This document shows positions 31,612 to 39,879 of a stretch of DNA of 64,000 nt, one piece after another. Both the position numbers and the translations under genes were made by a program. Under the pieces are notes generated by a model that was not told the origin of the DNA, made no database searches, and was given only the letters and a program-made list of their open reading frames with translations. Within the stretch, counting starts at the first letter, position 1; each line of letters begins with the position of its first letter. Origin of the DNA: Bacillus sp. FJAT-44742. GTDB taxonomy: Bacteria > Bacillota > Bacilli > Bacillales > Marinococcaceae. Location: NCBI RefSeq assembly GCF_002797315.1, contig NZ_KZ454936.1, positions 3,233,645 to 3,297,644 on the forward strand. Reading direction: 5' to 3'.

Positions 31612-32790
31612 TTATACCTCTATTAAAACAGCGTCTCCCTGGCCTCCTCCGCTGCAAATAGCTGCGATGCCAAGACCTCCTCCTCTTTCTCTTAATTCAT
31701 AAGCAAGAGTTAAAATAATTCTGGCTCCACTTGCTCCAATTGGATGGCCTAATGCTACGGCACCGCCATTTACGTTCACTTTTTCCGGAGACAGTCCTGC
31801 AATTTTGTTACTGGTTAATGCCACTGCTGAGAAAGCCTCGTTAATTTCAATCAGCTTGATGTCATCCAGTCTTTTTCCTGTTTTCTTAAGAAGCTTTTGA
31901 ATAACAAGACCAGGGGTCTTAGGAAAATTCTCTGCTTCCAAAGCGAGGGCCGTATGACCAACTATCGTTGCAAGCTTATTTAAACCGGCCTCTTCAGCCT
32001 TCTGCTCTTCCATCAGCACCATTGCGCAAGCTCCGTCATTTACTCCAGGCGCATTCCCGGCAGTGATCGTTCCATCCTTGGAAAAAATAGAAGAAAGCTT
32101 TCTCATTTGTTCGATGCCGGCGTTTCTTCTAGGAGCTTCATCTTCTTCTACAACCAAATCTTCTCCTTTGCGCTGGGGGATGGTCACACCGACAATTTCC
32201 TTTCTCAGCCTTCCATTGTCGGTTGCACTGACAGCTCTTTCATGGCTTCTCAGTGCCCATTCATCTTGCATTTCCCGGGAAATTTCATGCTGGTCCGCTA
32301 CTGTGTTTCCATATACCCCCATGTGAACTCCCTGGAATGAACACGTGAGGCCATCATGAACCATGAGATCTTTCATGGGAGTATCACCCATTCTTGCTCC
32401 CCAGCGAGCTTTGGGCACTATGTATGGAGCATTGCTCATCGACTCCATTCCCCCCGCGATGATCAGTGTACCGTCCCCTGACCTGATGATTTGATCAGCA
32501 GCTGTCACACTTCTCATCCCAGAAGCACAAACTTTGTTAATGGTTTCTGTTTCTACTTCCCAAGATAGACCGGCATGGCGAGATGCCTGCCTGGAAGGAA
32601 GCTGACCCTGCCCTCCTTGCAAGACATTTCCCATAATTACTTCCTGAATGTCCTCTTTATTCACACCTGAGCGTTCTACAGCTTCTTTAATGGCATACCC
32701 TCCAAGCTCTGAAGCTGTTAATGCCTGCAACGCCCCGCCAAACTTACCAAATGGTGTTCTTGCACCTTCCACAATTACTGTTCTTCTCAT
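31612..32790 (-). CDS. mmgA: Acetyl-CoA C-acetyltransferase (thiolase)
   Basis: The enzyme splits 3-ketoacyl-CoA with CoA or condenses two acetyl-CoA. The 392-residue protein has the acyl-accepting Cys in INKVCASGMRSV, the NEAFSAVAL active-site loop, NVNGGAVALGHPIGASGARI with the catalytic His, and the CSGGGQGDA C-terminal Cys motif. It is the first gene of the operon that ends with icmF. A cre site and TetR-operator-like palindrome lie in its 5' leader. Confidence 0.95.
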   Translation of the reverse strand: MRRTVIVEGARTPFGKFGGALQALTASELGGYAIKEAVERSGVNKEDIQEVIMGNVLQGGQGQLPSRQASRHAGLSWEVETETINKVCASGMRSVTAADQIIRSGDGTLIIAGGMESMSNAPYIVPKARWGARMGDTPMKDLMVHDGLTCSFQGVHMGVYGNTVADQHEISREMQDEWALRSHERAVSATDNGRLRKEIVGVTIPQRKGEDLVVEEDEAPRRNAGIEQMRKLSSIFSKDGTITAGNAPGVNDGACAMVLMEEQKAEEAGLNKLATIVGHTALALEAENFPKTPGLVIQKLLKKTGKRLDDIKLIEINEAFSAVALTSNKIAGLSPEKVNVNGGAVALGHPIGASGARIILTLAYELRERGGGLGIAAICSGGGQGDAVLIEV

Positions 32791-32816
32791 CAGAAACCAC
32801 CCTTTCCTTTTCCTAT

Positions 32817-32832
32817 CGAACGCTCGCTCATT
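32817..32832. promoter_or_regulatory. Imperfect palindrome in the thiolase leader, candidate TetR operator
   Basis: On the minus strand TGAGCG-AG-CGTTCG has two six-base arms around a 2-bp centre, matching at four of six positions. It has the same geometry as TGAATG-AA-CATTCA upstream of the fadF-like gene. It lies 27-42 bp before the thiolase start. Confidence 0.4.
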
Positions 32833-32943
32833 ATTTTCGGCTGCAAAAAAAGACGGTCACCCAATAGCAAAAAACCACCTCGTACCCTTTAGATGGTTCT
32901 TGTCTCTTCTGCAGTCCTGCATTTGCTGTTCAAGGACCTTACC

Positions 32944-32957
32944 TGAAAGCGCTTTCT
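32944..32957. promoter_or_regulatory. Catabolite-responsive element (cre) of the thiolase-icmF operon
   Basis: TGAAAGCGCTTTCT agrees with the CcpA-binding cre pattern TGWAANCGNTNWCA except at the last base. It lies just downstream of the -10 element at 32970-32975, a place where bound CcpA blocks transcription. The mmg operon of B. subtilis is likewise glucose-repressed. Confidence 0.8.
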
Positions 32958-32969
32958 TCTTACTATTAA

Positions 32970-32996
32970 ATTATACAAAAAATTTAGAAAAATCAA
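32970..32996 (-). promoter_or_regulatory. Candidate promoter of the thiolase-icmF operon
   Basis: On the minus strand TTGATT (32996-32991) and TATAAT (32975-32970) are 15 bp apart, shorter than the ideal 17. The -10 is a perfect sigma-A match. No better sigma-E pair was recognised. Confidence 0.5.
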
Positions 32997-33056
32997 CCTT
33001 TTTTATTAAATAGCTAAATATTTATAGTTAGATTTAAAATGACATCTTTATTTTCA

Positions 33057-33088
33057 GAAAAAAGGGAGCATCTACTCTGCTCCCTTTT
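33057..33088 (-). terminator. Terminator of the fadF-like gene
   Basis: AAAAGGGAGCA (33060-33070) pairs with TGCTCCCTTTT (33078-33088) around a 7-nt loop, with a U-rich run on the minus strand, 5 bp after the stop codon. Confidence 0.92.
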
Positions 33089-33092
33089 ATTC

Positions 33093-35228
33093 CTATCTTT
33101 CCGCTGCCGGCTGAGGTTCTTCTTCCTTATTCCCAGTTGGTTTCGTTGGTCCAACCACAGATTGTTCAAGAATTTCAGCAATATCCAGGGTGGAAATATC
33201 ATCTTCCACTTCCTTGGCTTTGGTCCCGTCACTTAGCATCGTCAGGCAGTACGGGCACCCGCTTCCAATCATGGACGGGCTCACTTCCATCGCCTGCTCT
33301 GTCCGGGCGACGTTCACCCGCTGCCCCGCTTCTTCTTCCATCCACATCATGCCGCCGCCGGCTCCGCAGCACATACCGTCCTCACGGTTTCGCTCCATTT
33401 CCACGACCGTAAGCCCTGGAATGGCTTTTAAAATTTCTCTTGGAGGATCATACACGTCATTGTAGCGGCCCAGGTAACAGGAATCGTGGTACGTGATCGT
33501 TTCCTTGATATCATGGGTCGGCTTCAGCTTGCCTTCCCGGACCAGCTCAGCGAGAAGCTCGGTATGGTGATAGACTTGCACATCTTCTTCCAGTCCGAAT
33601 TCAGGATATTCATTTTTAAACGTATTGTAGGCGTGAGGATCAATCGTGACGATCTTTTTCACGTCATTTTTCTGGAACGTGTCAATGTTTGCCGTCGCAA
33701 GCTCCTGAAACAGAAACTCGTTTCCAATCCGTCTTGGCGTGTCGCCGGAGTTCTTTTCCTTGTTTCCAAGAATCGCAAACTTCACACCCGCTTCATTCAT
33801 CAGTTTCGCAAAGGACTGGGCTATCTTTTGACTTCTCTTGTCATAGGAGCCCATGGATCCCACAAAGAACAGGTACTCAAACTCTTCCCCGCGTTTTTTC
33901 ATTTCTTTGATCGTCGGCGCGTCGACATCGTCCCGGCTTTCCCGCCAGTTCTCACGCTCTTTGCGGTTAATGCCCCACGGGTTCCCCTGGCGTTCAATGT
34001 TCGTCATCGCACGCTGGGCTTCTGAGTCCATCTTACCTTCGGTTAAGACAAGATAACGGCGCATGTCAATAATCTTATCAACGTGCTCATTCATTACCGG
34101 GCACTGGTCCTCACAGTTTCGACACGTTGTACAGGCCCAGAGTTCTTCCTCCGTAATGACATCGCCAATCAGGTTCACCTGTTCAAAGGAAGCGGCTGCT
34201 TCTTCGGCTCCCTGGGAGGCAAGCTGGTTTCCTTTCGTGTTACTGAACGCGTACGCCGGAAGCCACGGGGACTTGGAAGTGACAGCCGCGCCTTTCTCGG
34301 TGAGATGATCCCGCATTTTCAGAAGCAGGTCCATCGGGGATAAGATCTTCCCGGTGCCCGTCGCCGGACACATATTCGTGCAGCGCCCGCACTCCACACA
34401 GGCGTATAAGTCAAGCAGCTGTTTCTGGTTAAAGTTTTCAATGCGCCCGACCCCGAACTCTTCCTGGGACTCGTCTTCAAAATCAATCTTTGACAGCTGT
34501 CCCACCTTATTGGTTCGCCCGAACCAGACATTTGCCGGTCCTGCGAGTAAGTGGGCGTGCTTGGACTGAGGCACATACACCAGGAAGGTCAGTAAAATGA
34601 GCAGATGAACCCACCAGGCCACGTAGAAGATGGCTCCGGCCGCCGTGGCCGATAACGGGGAAAGGGCAGCCCCAATCACCGAAGCGATCGGCTCAAACCC
34701 GGTCAGGGATTTCCCCAGCCACACCATTTCCGCTCCTTTGGCGACCAGCTTTGACACCATCAGGCCGCCGATAAAAATCAGGACCAGTCCTGCTTTCCAA
34801 TTTCGTTTCAGGCGGACAAGCTTTTCAATATAGCGGCGGTGAAAGGCCCAGACGACCGCCACCAAAATCATGACAACGACAGCTTCCTGAAACAAAGTGA
34901 AAACAGGGTACACCGGACCCAACGGGAGGTGGGACCCCGGATTCAGCCCTTTCCAAATCACATCAATGGCACTAAACTGAACAAGCAAAAAGCCGTAAAA
35001 GAACATGACATGAATGATGCCGCTTTTCTTGTCCTTGAGCAGTTTTTTCTGCCCGAAAACGTTTTCAATAATGGCGTTCCAACGCTCTTTTGCCGTATGT
35101 TCAAACTCAGCCTTCTTACCCATCTTGATATATTCATAACGAGTCAGCACCAGCCTGGCAAATAGATAAAGTCCATAACCTACAACCAGCAGAAAAGCGA
35201 TCCAGTTTACAATAAGAAACGTTTCCAT
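33093..35228 (-). CDS. fadF: Membrane-bound Fe-S oxidoreductase, FadF/YwjF-like (probable ETF:menaquinone oxidoreductase)
   Basis: The protein of 711 residues starts with about five or six membrane helices (first at about 5-28), with His residues suited to b-haem. Two [4Fe-4S] clusters follow, CVECGRCTNMCP from about residue 277 and CTTCRNCEDQCP from about 366. Two HdrB-type CCG domains follow, visible as SCYLGRYND, GMCCGAGGGMMW and GSGCPYCLTML. This build is that of FadF and of the EMO enzymes known from fatty-acid oxidising bacteria, which pass electrons from ETF to menaquinone. It would take electrons from the two acyl-CoA dehydrogenases next door. The ATG at 35228 follows GGAGAGAGG. Confidence 0.9.
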   Translation of the reverse strand: METFLIVNWIAFLLVVGYGLYLFARLVLTRYEYIKMGKKAEFEHTAKERWNAIIENVFGQKKLLKDKKSGIIHVMFFYGFLLVQFSAIDVIWKGLNPGSHLPLGPVYPVFTLFQEAVVVMILVAVVWAFHRRYIEKLVRLKRNWKAGLVLIFIGGLMVSKLVAKGAEMVWLGKSLTGFEPIASVIGAALSPLSATAAGAIFYVAWWVHLLILLTFLVYVPQSKHAHLLAGPANVWFGRTNKVGQLSKIDFEDESQEEFGVGRIENFNQKQLLDLYACVECGRCTNMCPATGTGKILSPMDLLLKMRDHLTEKGAAVTSKSPWLPAYAFSNTKGNQLASQGAEEAAASFEQVNLIGDVITEEELWACTTCRNCEDQCPVMNEHVDKIIDMRRYLVLTEGKMDSEAQRAMTNIERQGNPWGINRKERENWRESRDDVDAPTIKEMKKRGEEFEYLFFVGSMGSYDKRSQKIAQSFAKLMNEAGVKFAILGNKEKNSGDTPRRIGNEFLFQELATANIDTFQKNDVKKIVTIDPHAYNTFKNEYPEFGLEEDVQVYHHTELLAELVREGKLKPTHDIKETITYHDSCYLGRYNDVYDPPREILKAIPGLTVVEMERNREDGMCCGAGGGMMWMEEEAGQRVNVARTEQAMEVSPSMIGSGCPYCLTMLSDGTKAKEVEDDISTLDIAEILEQSVVGPTKPTGNKEEEPQPAAER

Positions 35229-35293
35229 ACTTCCTCTCTCCTTTCCCCTGAGGGTCTTTCCTCCTGCCTGACAATCTGGCCAAAAGCCTTTCC

Positions 35294-35306
35294 TGAAAGC
35301 TTTTCT
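35294..35306. promoter_or_regulatory. Weak cre-like sequence upstream of the fadF-like gene
   Basis: TGAAAGCTTTTCT resembles the cre at 32944 (both are followed by TCTT) but lacks the central CG. It lies downstream of the likely -10 of this gene. Function is doubtful. Confidence 0.3.
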
Positions 35307-35356
35307 TCTTGCCCGCCTGGTCATTCAGTGGATCGAATATTCTGTTTTATGGTCTA

Positions 35357-35389
35357 AGTATAACAAAAAAACTAATGAATGAACATTCA
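35357..35389 (-). promoter_or_regulatory. Candidate promoter of the fadF-like gene with overlapping palindrome
   Basis: On the minus strand a TATACT -10 (35362-35357) is preceded at 17 bp by TGTTCA (35385-35380). The palindrome TGAATG-AA-CATTCA (35376-35389) covers that -35. Its half-site TGAATG is the one I recall for Bacillus FadR boxes, though the spacing differs. The neighbouring TetR protein is the obvious candidate ligand. Confidence 0.5.
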
Positions 35390-35570
35390 GTCACTGAAAC
35401 TTTTATATATTTTTTTAACCAATTACTTCCTTCATTGCTTTTCCTTTTCATGGGCATAGTAACGATAGTACTGAATAAGGGATGGAAGTTGATATAAGTC
35501 ATTCTCTCTTTCTTGCTCTAATTCCTTTTTATTCATTTGCTTTTCTTTATTTTCTAAAGGAGGTGTCTCT

Positions 35571-36761
35571 ATGGTTTGGTTGTTATTACTCCTATTGCTT
35601 TTATTTATATGGATTCGTATGGACTTTCTCCTTGGCCTGCGTAATCACCGACATACCATTGATACCCTTCGTTTTCCAAAAAGGCAAGGGCGTGTACAGT
35701 TCATGGATGATGGCAAAGAATTTTTTTCTTCTTACGTTAAAGATATAGAAGAATCTGTTGATCATATTCATATTCTTTTTTATATTTTCAGAGGTGACAG
35801 CATAGGCAGTAAGATTATTGAGTTGTTGACCGAAAAAGCAAAGGCCGGGATTGAGGTAAGAGTCATGGCAGATCGCCTTGGTTCTCATCTTTCAAAAAAA
35901 GATGTTGAAAAACTGAAGGCAGCGGGTGTGCAATTTGCCTATACACGAAAAATTACCCCCCCTTACCTTTTCTTTACTTTTAACAGACGAAATCACCGCA
36001 AGATCACGATCATAGATGGCAAAACAGGGTATGTCGGCGGGTTTAATGTTGGAGATGAATACTTAGGAAGAAAAAAGAAGTTTGGTTTCTGGCGGGATTT
36101 TCAGCTTCGTATTTCAGGAGATGGCGTTCAGGATTTACAAACTCAGTTCTTTACTGACTGGAAAGAGTCTCAGCAAACAATCCCTGCTTCTAAAGACCGC
36201 TATTACCCCTTGCTGCAACAGGGGCCCCATCCTCTGCGGTTCATGCCGACAAACGGTCTTGGCCTTGAAAAGAAGTTCATTCAAGTCATTAAACAAGCTG
36301 ATTCCTATATTTATATTGGCTCACCTTACTTTATACCAGGGAAACCGTTGCAAAAAGCCTTGATTACTGCTGCCAGGCGTGGGGTGAAAGTCAGCATTCT
36401 TCTGCCAAAAAAGTCAGATCATCCTCTCGTCAAGGAAGCCTCCTATCCTTATTTCAAAGATATGATGGAAGCTGGTATCAATATTTTTCATTACCCGAAA
36501 GGATTTTATCACGCCAAAGCTATGGTCATCGATGACCATTTTTGTGATGTAGGTACAGCCAATTTTGATAAGCGAAGCCTCCATCTAAATAATGAAATTA
36601 ACTGTCTGCTTTTACATCCTGACCTCATATCCGTAGTTAAGGAAACGCTTAGCAGTGATATGAAGAAATCTGAACAGTTAACATGGGAAAGCTACTGCAG
36701 CCGCTCCGTGTTCCACCGGGGGAAGGAAAGGGTTTCTACCTGGATTTCTGAGCTGCTTTAA
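35571..36761 (+). CDS. ywjE: Cardiolipin synthase-like phospholipase D family protein (YwjE-like)
   Basis: Cardiolipin synthases join two phosphatidylglycerol molecules. The 396-residue protein has one N-terminal membrane helix (VWLLLLLLLLFIWI) and two HKD catalytic motifs. They are HRKITIIDGKTGYVGGFN and HAKAMVIDDHFCDVGTANFD. The usual bacterial form has about 480-500 residues and two membrane helices; this shorter form equals B. subtilis YwjE, which also neighbours the fadF gene. AAAGGAGGTG lies before the ATG at 35571. Confidence 0.92.
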   Translation: MVWLLLLLLLLFIWIRMDFLLGLRNHRHTIDTLRFPKRQGRVQFMDDGKEFFSSYVKDIEESVDHIHILFYIFRGDSIGSKIIELLTEKAKAGIEVRVMADRLGSHLSKKDVEKLKAAGVQFAYTRKITPPYLFFTFNRRNHRKITIIDGKTGYVGGFNVGDEYLGRKKKFGFWRDFQLRISGDGVQDLQTQFFTDWKESQQTIPASKDRYYPLLQQGPHPLRFMPTNGLGLEKKFIQVIKQADSYIYIGSPYFIPGKPLQKALITAARRGVKVSILLPKKSDHPLVKEASYPYFKDMMEAGINIFHYPKGFYHAKAMVIDDHFCDVGTANFDKRSLHLNNEINCLLLHPDLISVVKETLSSDMKKSEQLTWESYCSRSVFHRGKERVSTWISELL

Positions 36762-36789
36762 GTTGTGTTCCTTTCGTGAACGCTAAATA

Positions 36790-36826
36790 GGGGCGGCCTC
36801 AAAAGTGTACCTTTTGAGGCCGCCCC
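36790..36826. terminator. Perfect 16-bp hairpin between convergent genes
   Basis: GGGGCGGCCTCAAAAG (36790-36805) pairs perfectly with 36811-36826 around a 5-nt loop. No long T-run follows on either side, but the place between two convergent genes suggests a bidirectional terminator. Confidence 0.7.
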
Positions 36827-36835
36827 TTGGTGCTC

Positions 36836-37720
36836 TTACACCAGGGTAAGAGCCCTTTTTTCGACTGTAATATGAAGAGGAGTCTGCTTTACTTGTTCAC
36901 CGTCACTTTGGACGAGAACGGGAGGATCTGAGCTAATATAAATATCTTCTCCTTTTAAGAGGGTGACTTCTTTCGCTGAAATATGTTTCCCCTTAAAAGC
37001 TTTAGGCAATAGGCGTATAAGCTTTCCTCTTCTTAATCCATGCACGACGCAAATGTCCAGCTTTCCGTCCGTGTGGGAAGAAAGAGGACTGATCTTGATC
37101 CCGCCCCCATATGTCGTCGTATTTGCTGCCGCTGCCAGCCAGACGTCTGCAAAGTCCAGCTTTTTTCCATCTACGGTAATTTGCATGTTTGTGGGCTTAT
37201 ATGTTCTTAATGTATCAAGCACACTTATCGCATAAGATAAGCTTCCCAGTCGGAAGAAATTCAGATATTTTTTATAAAGTGCCTCATTTACGTTCTTAGC
37301 AACCTGCCCGTCAAATCCTATACCGGCGACAGTAAGGGAGTACCTTTCTCCAAGGTTTAACAGGTCCACCTGCTGCGGTCTGTTTTCAAAGATACGTTCA
37401 AGAGCCTTCTCGTATGCTAAAGGAACACCGAGACACCGGGCGAAATCATTTCCGGAGCCTGCAGGGATAATACCTAGAGAAACATTTTTATACACTAAAC
37501 CATTTACAACTTCATGAATTGTGCCGTCTCCGCCGATGACAATGACTGTCTCTACATCCTTTGCTAAGAGCTCAGCTACAATTTCTTTGGCGTGCATGGG
37601 CCTTTCTGTAAAACGCACCACATACTCAATGTCTCTCTTTATTACGGTGCTTTCTACCTGTGACCAAACCTTTTTTCCGTAACCATTTCCTGACTCTCTA
37701 TTTACAATAAACCCAAACAT
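36836..37720 (-). CDS. Diacylglycerol kinase-type lipid kinase (DgkB/YegS family)
   Basis: The 294-residue protein has the DAGK catalytic domain: an N-terminal FIVNRESGNGYGKK, the nucleotide-binding VIVIGGDGTIHEVVNG and GIIPAGSGNDFARCL. An ASP-sandwich C-terminal domain follows with TYGGGIKISPLSSHTDGKLDICVV. Family members phosphorylate diacylglycerol or related lipids with ATP and recycle lipid in Gram-positives. AAAGGAGA is eight bases before the ATG at 37720. It lies 56 bp after the acyltransferase gene on the same strand, so both belong to phospholipid metabolism together with the cardiolipin synthase. Confidence 0.9.
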   Translation of the reverse strand: MFGFIVNRESGNGYGKKVWSQVESTVIKRDIEYVVRFTERPMHAKEIVAELLAKDVETVIVIGGDGTIHEVVNGLVYKNVSLGIIPAGSGNDFARCLGVPLAYEKALERIFENRPQQVDLLNLGERYSLTVAGIGFDGQVAKNVNEALYKKYLNFFRLGSLSYAISVLDTLRTYKPTNMQITVDGKKLDFADVWLAAAANTTTYGGGIKISPLSSHTDGKLDICVVHGLRRGKLIRLLPKAFKGKHISAKEVTLLKGEDIYISSDPPVLVQSDGEQVKQTPLHITVEKRALTLV

Positions 37721-37776
37721 GCTGCGTTCTCCTTTACGTCCGGTTCACTAATCGCCATCCCGTGCTTTTTTCTTCT

Positions 37777-38400
37777 TTATTCCACTATTCTTCCATGCCC
37801 TCTCTCAAGGGCTGCCTCCGGGTGATGCCAGGCAAGCTCTCTTGACTGGTCCATGACAAGCCTTGCAACTTCCTTGTAGTCATCCGTCTCAAGTGTAGAA
37901 ACCTCAATCGGACTCCCGATGTGAATCGTTACCTTCTTTCGCAGGGAATTCTTTTTTTTATAAATGGATATCCCTACTGGTACGATTGGCACTCCTGTTT
38001 TCACTCCAAAAAAACCTACACCTTTGGCGGGTTCTACCCGTTTGCCGGTTGGAATTCTCGTTCCTTCAGGAAAAATACCGACAACCTGACCTTCTTCCAA
38101 AAGCTTCAAAGCTCTTCTTACAGGACGAATAGCATTTCCACTTTGCCTGTTTACAGGAATGGTATGGAGCTTTAGCATAAGAGACCTCGTCATGCGACTG
38201 CTGAACAGTTCTATTTTCGCCAGAAAGTGTATATCGCGTTTAACAAGTATTCCTAAAAAGACAGGGTCAAAAAAGTTGATATGGTTAGAGGACAGGATCA
38301 CCGGACCATCTTCCGGTACATTTTCCCTCCCTGTTATTGTTATGCTGAACCGCAGAGGTATAATAACTTTGGCTATAAATTTAAGTACTGTATAAAACAA
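37777..38400 (-). CDS. 1-acyl-sn-glycerol-3-phosphate acyltransferase (PlsC family)
   Basis: The 207-residue protein carries the acyltransferase motifs NHINFFDPVFLG (NHxxxxD), FLAKIELF, and VGIFPEGTRI, followed by VPIVPVGIS. PlsC makes phosphatidic acid from lysophosphatidic acid at the membrane. The start is a TTG at 38400 preceded by a run of G. It forms a pair with the lipid kinase gene downstream. Confidence 0.9.
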   Translation of the reverse strand: MFYTVLKFIAKVIIPLRFSITITGRENVPEDGPVILSSNHINFFDPVFLGILVKRDIHFLAKIELFSSRMTRSLMLKLHTIPVNRQSGNAIRPVRRALKLLEEGQVVGIFPEGTRIPTGKRVEPAKGVGFFGVKTGVPIVPVGISIYKKKNSLRKKVTIHIGSPIEVSTLETDDYKEVARLVMDQSRELAWHHPEAALERGHGRIVE

Positions 38401-38618
38401 CGTTGTCCCCCCCCACTTGCTAGTTCGATTATATAGTAAATTAGTCTCTGTCTCTACAACAGACGTTTAAAAATGACCAAGGTTAAAAATAATGATGATA
38501 CGAGTTTCGTTATATCATAACCTGGCCATATACCATTCAGCTGAAATATTGACAGTTTTCTCTAAGACTGCTTTTGAACAGAATGCTTCTTTCCTCTCTC
38601 CACAGACCCTTGCTTTGC

Positions 38619-38648
38619 TTGACAAACCATTTTTGATTTGAAGATAAT
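38619..38648 (+). promoter_or_regulatory. Sigma-A-type promoter of the aldolase/dehydrogenase operon
   Basis: TTGACA (38619-38624), 18 bp, GATAAT (38643-38648). Transcription would begin near 38655, leaving about 100 nt of leader that ends in a GGAGGG ribosome site. The rest of the 38401-38618 gap shows no gene. Confidence 0.65.
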
Positions 38649-38752
38649 GTTGCTATAACATGGAAAAGAAACAATGATCTGCCTAATCAGTATCATTATA
38701 CACTCGCCACCATCTATTATACACCCAGCTATTAGACACGGAGGGATCATTA

Positions 38753-39844
38753 ATGAAAACCTTTGCATTTAATGGGCAGCCAACACACCCAACTACCGAG
38801 TGGCTTTTGAATGGAATGAAAGACGTCTTTTCCAAAGAAGGATACTCTTATCTTACAGCACCAGAAGACAACACTAATCTGGTCTTCAATGTGATTGACC
38901 GTGAATCTCCTCGTCCTTTTCGGCGAAAAGCCCAGGGAACATTTGTTGTTTCCATTGCAGAAACAAACAGCTCCCCTGAGGATATTCACAAGGAAGCCTA
39001 TCCTTACCTTGTACGAAGCTTAGCTAATCACTTGATGTATATTGCCCACGGTGATAAGGAAACAGAAGTCCATTTCTTAACACCTGAACAGGGAAGCTAC
39101 AGCCTCACTTTTTCTACCGAGGAAAAGGAAAATACTGTGATTGAGAGAGTATTTACAAGATTGGAGCCTCTTGCTTCCTCCCAGCTTGTCATTGATAACG
39201 ACTTCGTTGAAGACCTGCCCGAGGAATTATGGCAGGGTGATCATGTCACCCGGTCTTTAAAAGACTCTGGAGCCAAGCTTGACAGCATGGACCTGCTTCC
39301 TGCTCCGTTTCCTTTGGAAGAGGTGTTATCTGACCGGGACATTCGCCATCTTAAAAAGCTTTATGGCATCGGCGGACTCAGCTATGGAAACTTAAGCGCC
39401 CGTAAAGATAATAATCATTTTTGGATGAGTGCAAGCGGCATTGATAAAGGAAATATGAACGAAGTTGGAAAAGACTTTCTTTATATTACCGGCTATGATG
39501 ATGAGAAAAACACCATGAAGGTAAGCATCCCGCCGCGAATTACACCAAAACGAGCCTCAGTTGATGCGATTGAGCACTGGATGATTTATAAAGAACACCC
39601 AGAGGTTGGAGCGATTGTCCATGTTCATGCCTGGATGGACGGCATTGAGGCCACCGAGTTTAACTACCCGTGCGGAACAGTGGAGCTTGCAGAAGCAGTG
39701 GCTGATATTGTAAGCAAGTCAGAAGATCCCTCTCGCACAGTCGTGGGATTGAAAAACCATGGGTTAACGATCACCGGGACAAGTCTGGAAGATATTTTTG
39801 AACGTATTGAAGGGAAGATCATTCCTCAGGTTCCTATGCAATAA
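38753..39844 (+). CDS. Class II aldolase/adducin-domain protein with a long N-terminal extension
   Basis: Of the 363 residues, about 190-363 form a class II (zinc) aldolase/adducin domain: GGLSYGNLSAR, MSASGIDKG, the zinc pair in IVHVHAWMDG, and LKNHGLTITGTS with the third His. The first 185 residues (starting MKTFAFNGQPTHPTTEWL) are not a domain I recognise; they contain no signal peptide and look folded. Single-domain relatives (fuculose-phosphate aldolase, ribulose-phosphate epimerase) are about 215-230 residues. The gene is followed 35 bp later by a zinc alcohol dehydrogenase gene on the same strand. The two could oxidise and cleave a sugar or polyol, but substrate is unknown. Confidence 0.8.
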   Translation: MKTFAFNGQPTHPTTEWLLNGMKDVFSKEGYSYLTAPEDNTNLVFNVIDRESPRPFRRKAQGTFVVSIAETNSSPEDIHKEAYPYLVRSLANHLMYIAHGDKETEVHFLTPEQGSYSLTFSTEEKENTVIERVFTRLEPLASSQLVIDNDFVEDLPEELWQGDHVTRSLKDSGAKLDSMDLLPAPFPLEEVLSDRDIRHLKKLYGIGGLSYGNLSARKDNNHFWMSASGIDKGNMNEVGKDFLYITGYDDEKNTMKVSIPPRITPKRASVDAIEHWMIYKEHPEVGAIVHVHAWMDGIEATEFNYPCGTVELAEAVADIVSKSEDPSRTVVGLKNHGLTITGTSLEDIFERIEGKIIPQVPMQ

Positions 39845-39879
39845 GGAATCAAGGAAAATTAACTTACACAGGTGGTGCC

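Noticed and set aside
35571-36761. Truncated cardiolipin synthase
   Set aside because: Both HKD motifs are intact and the length equals the YwjE type, so the gene is complete.
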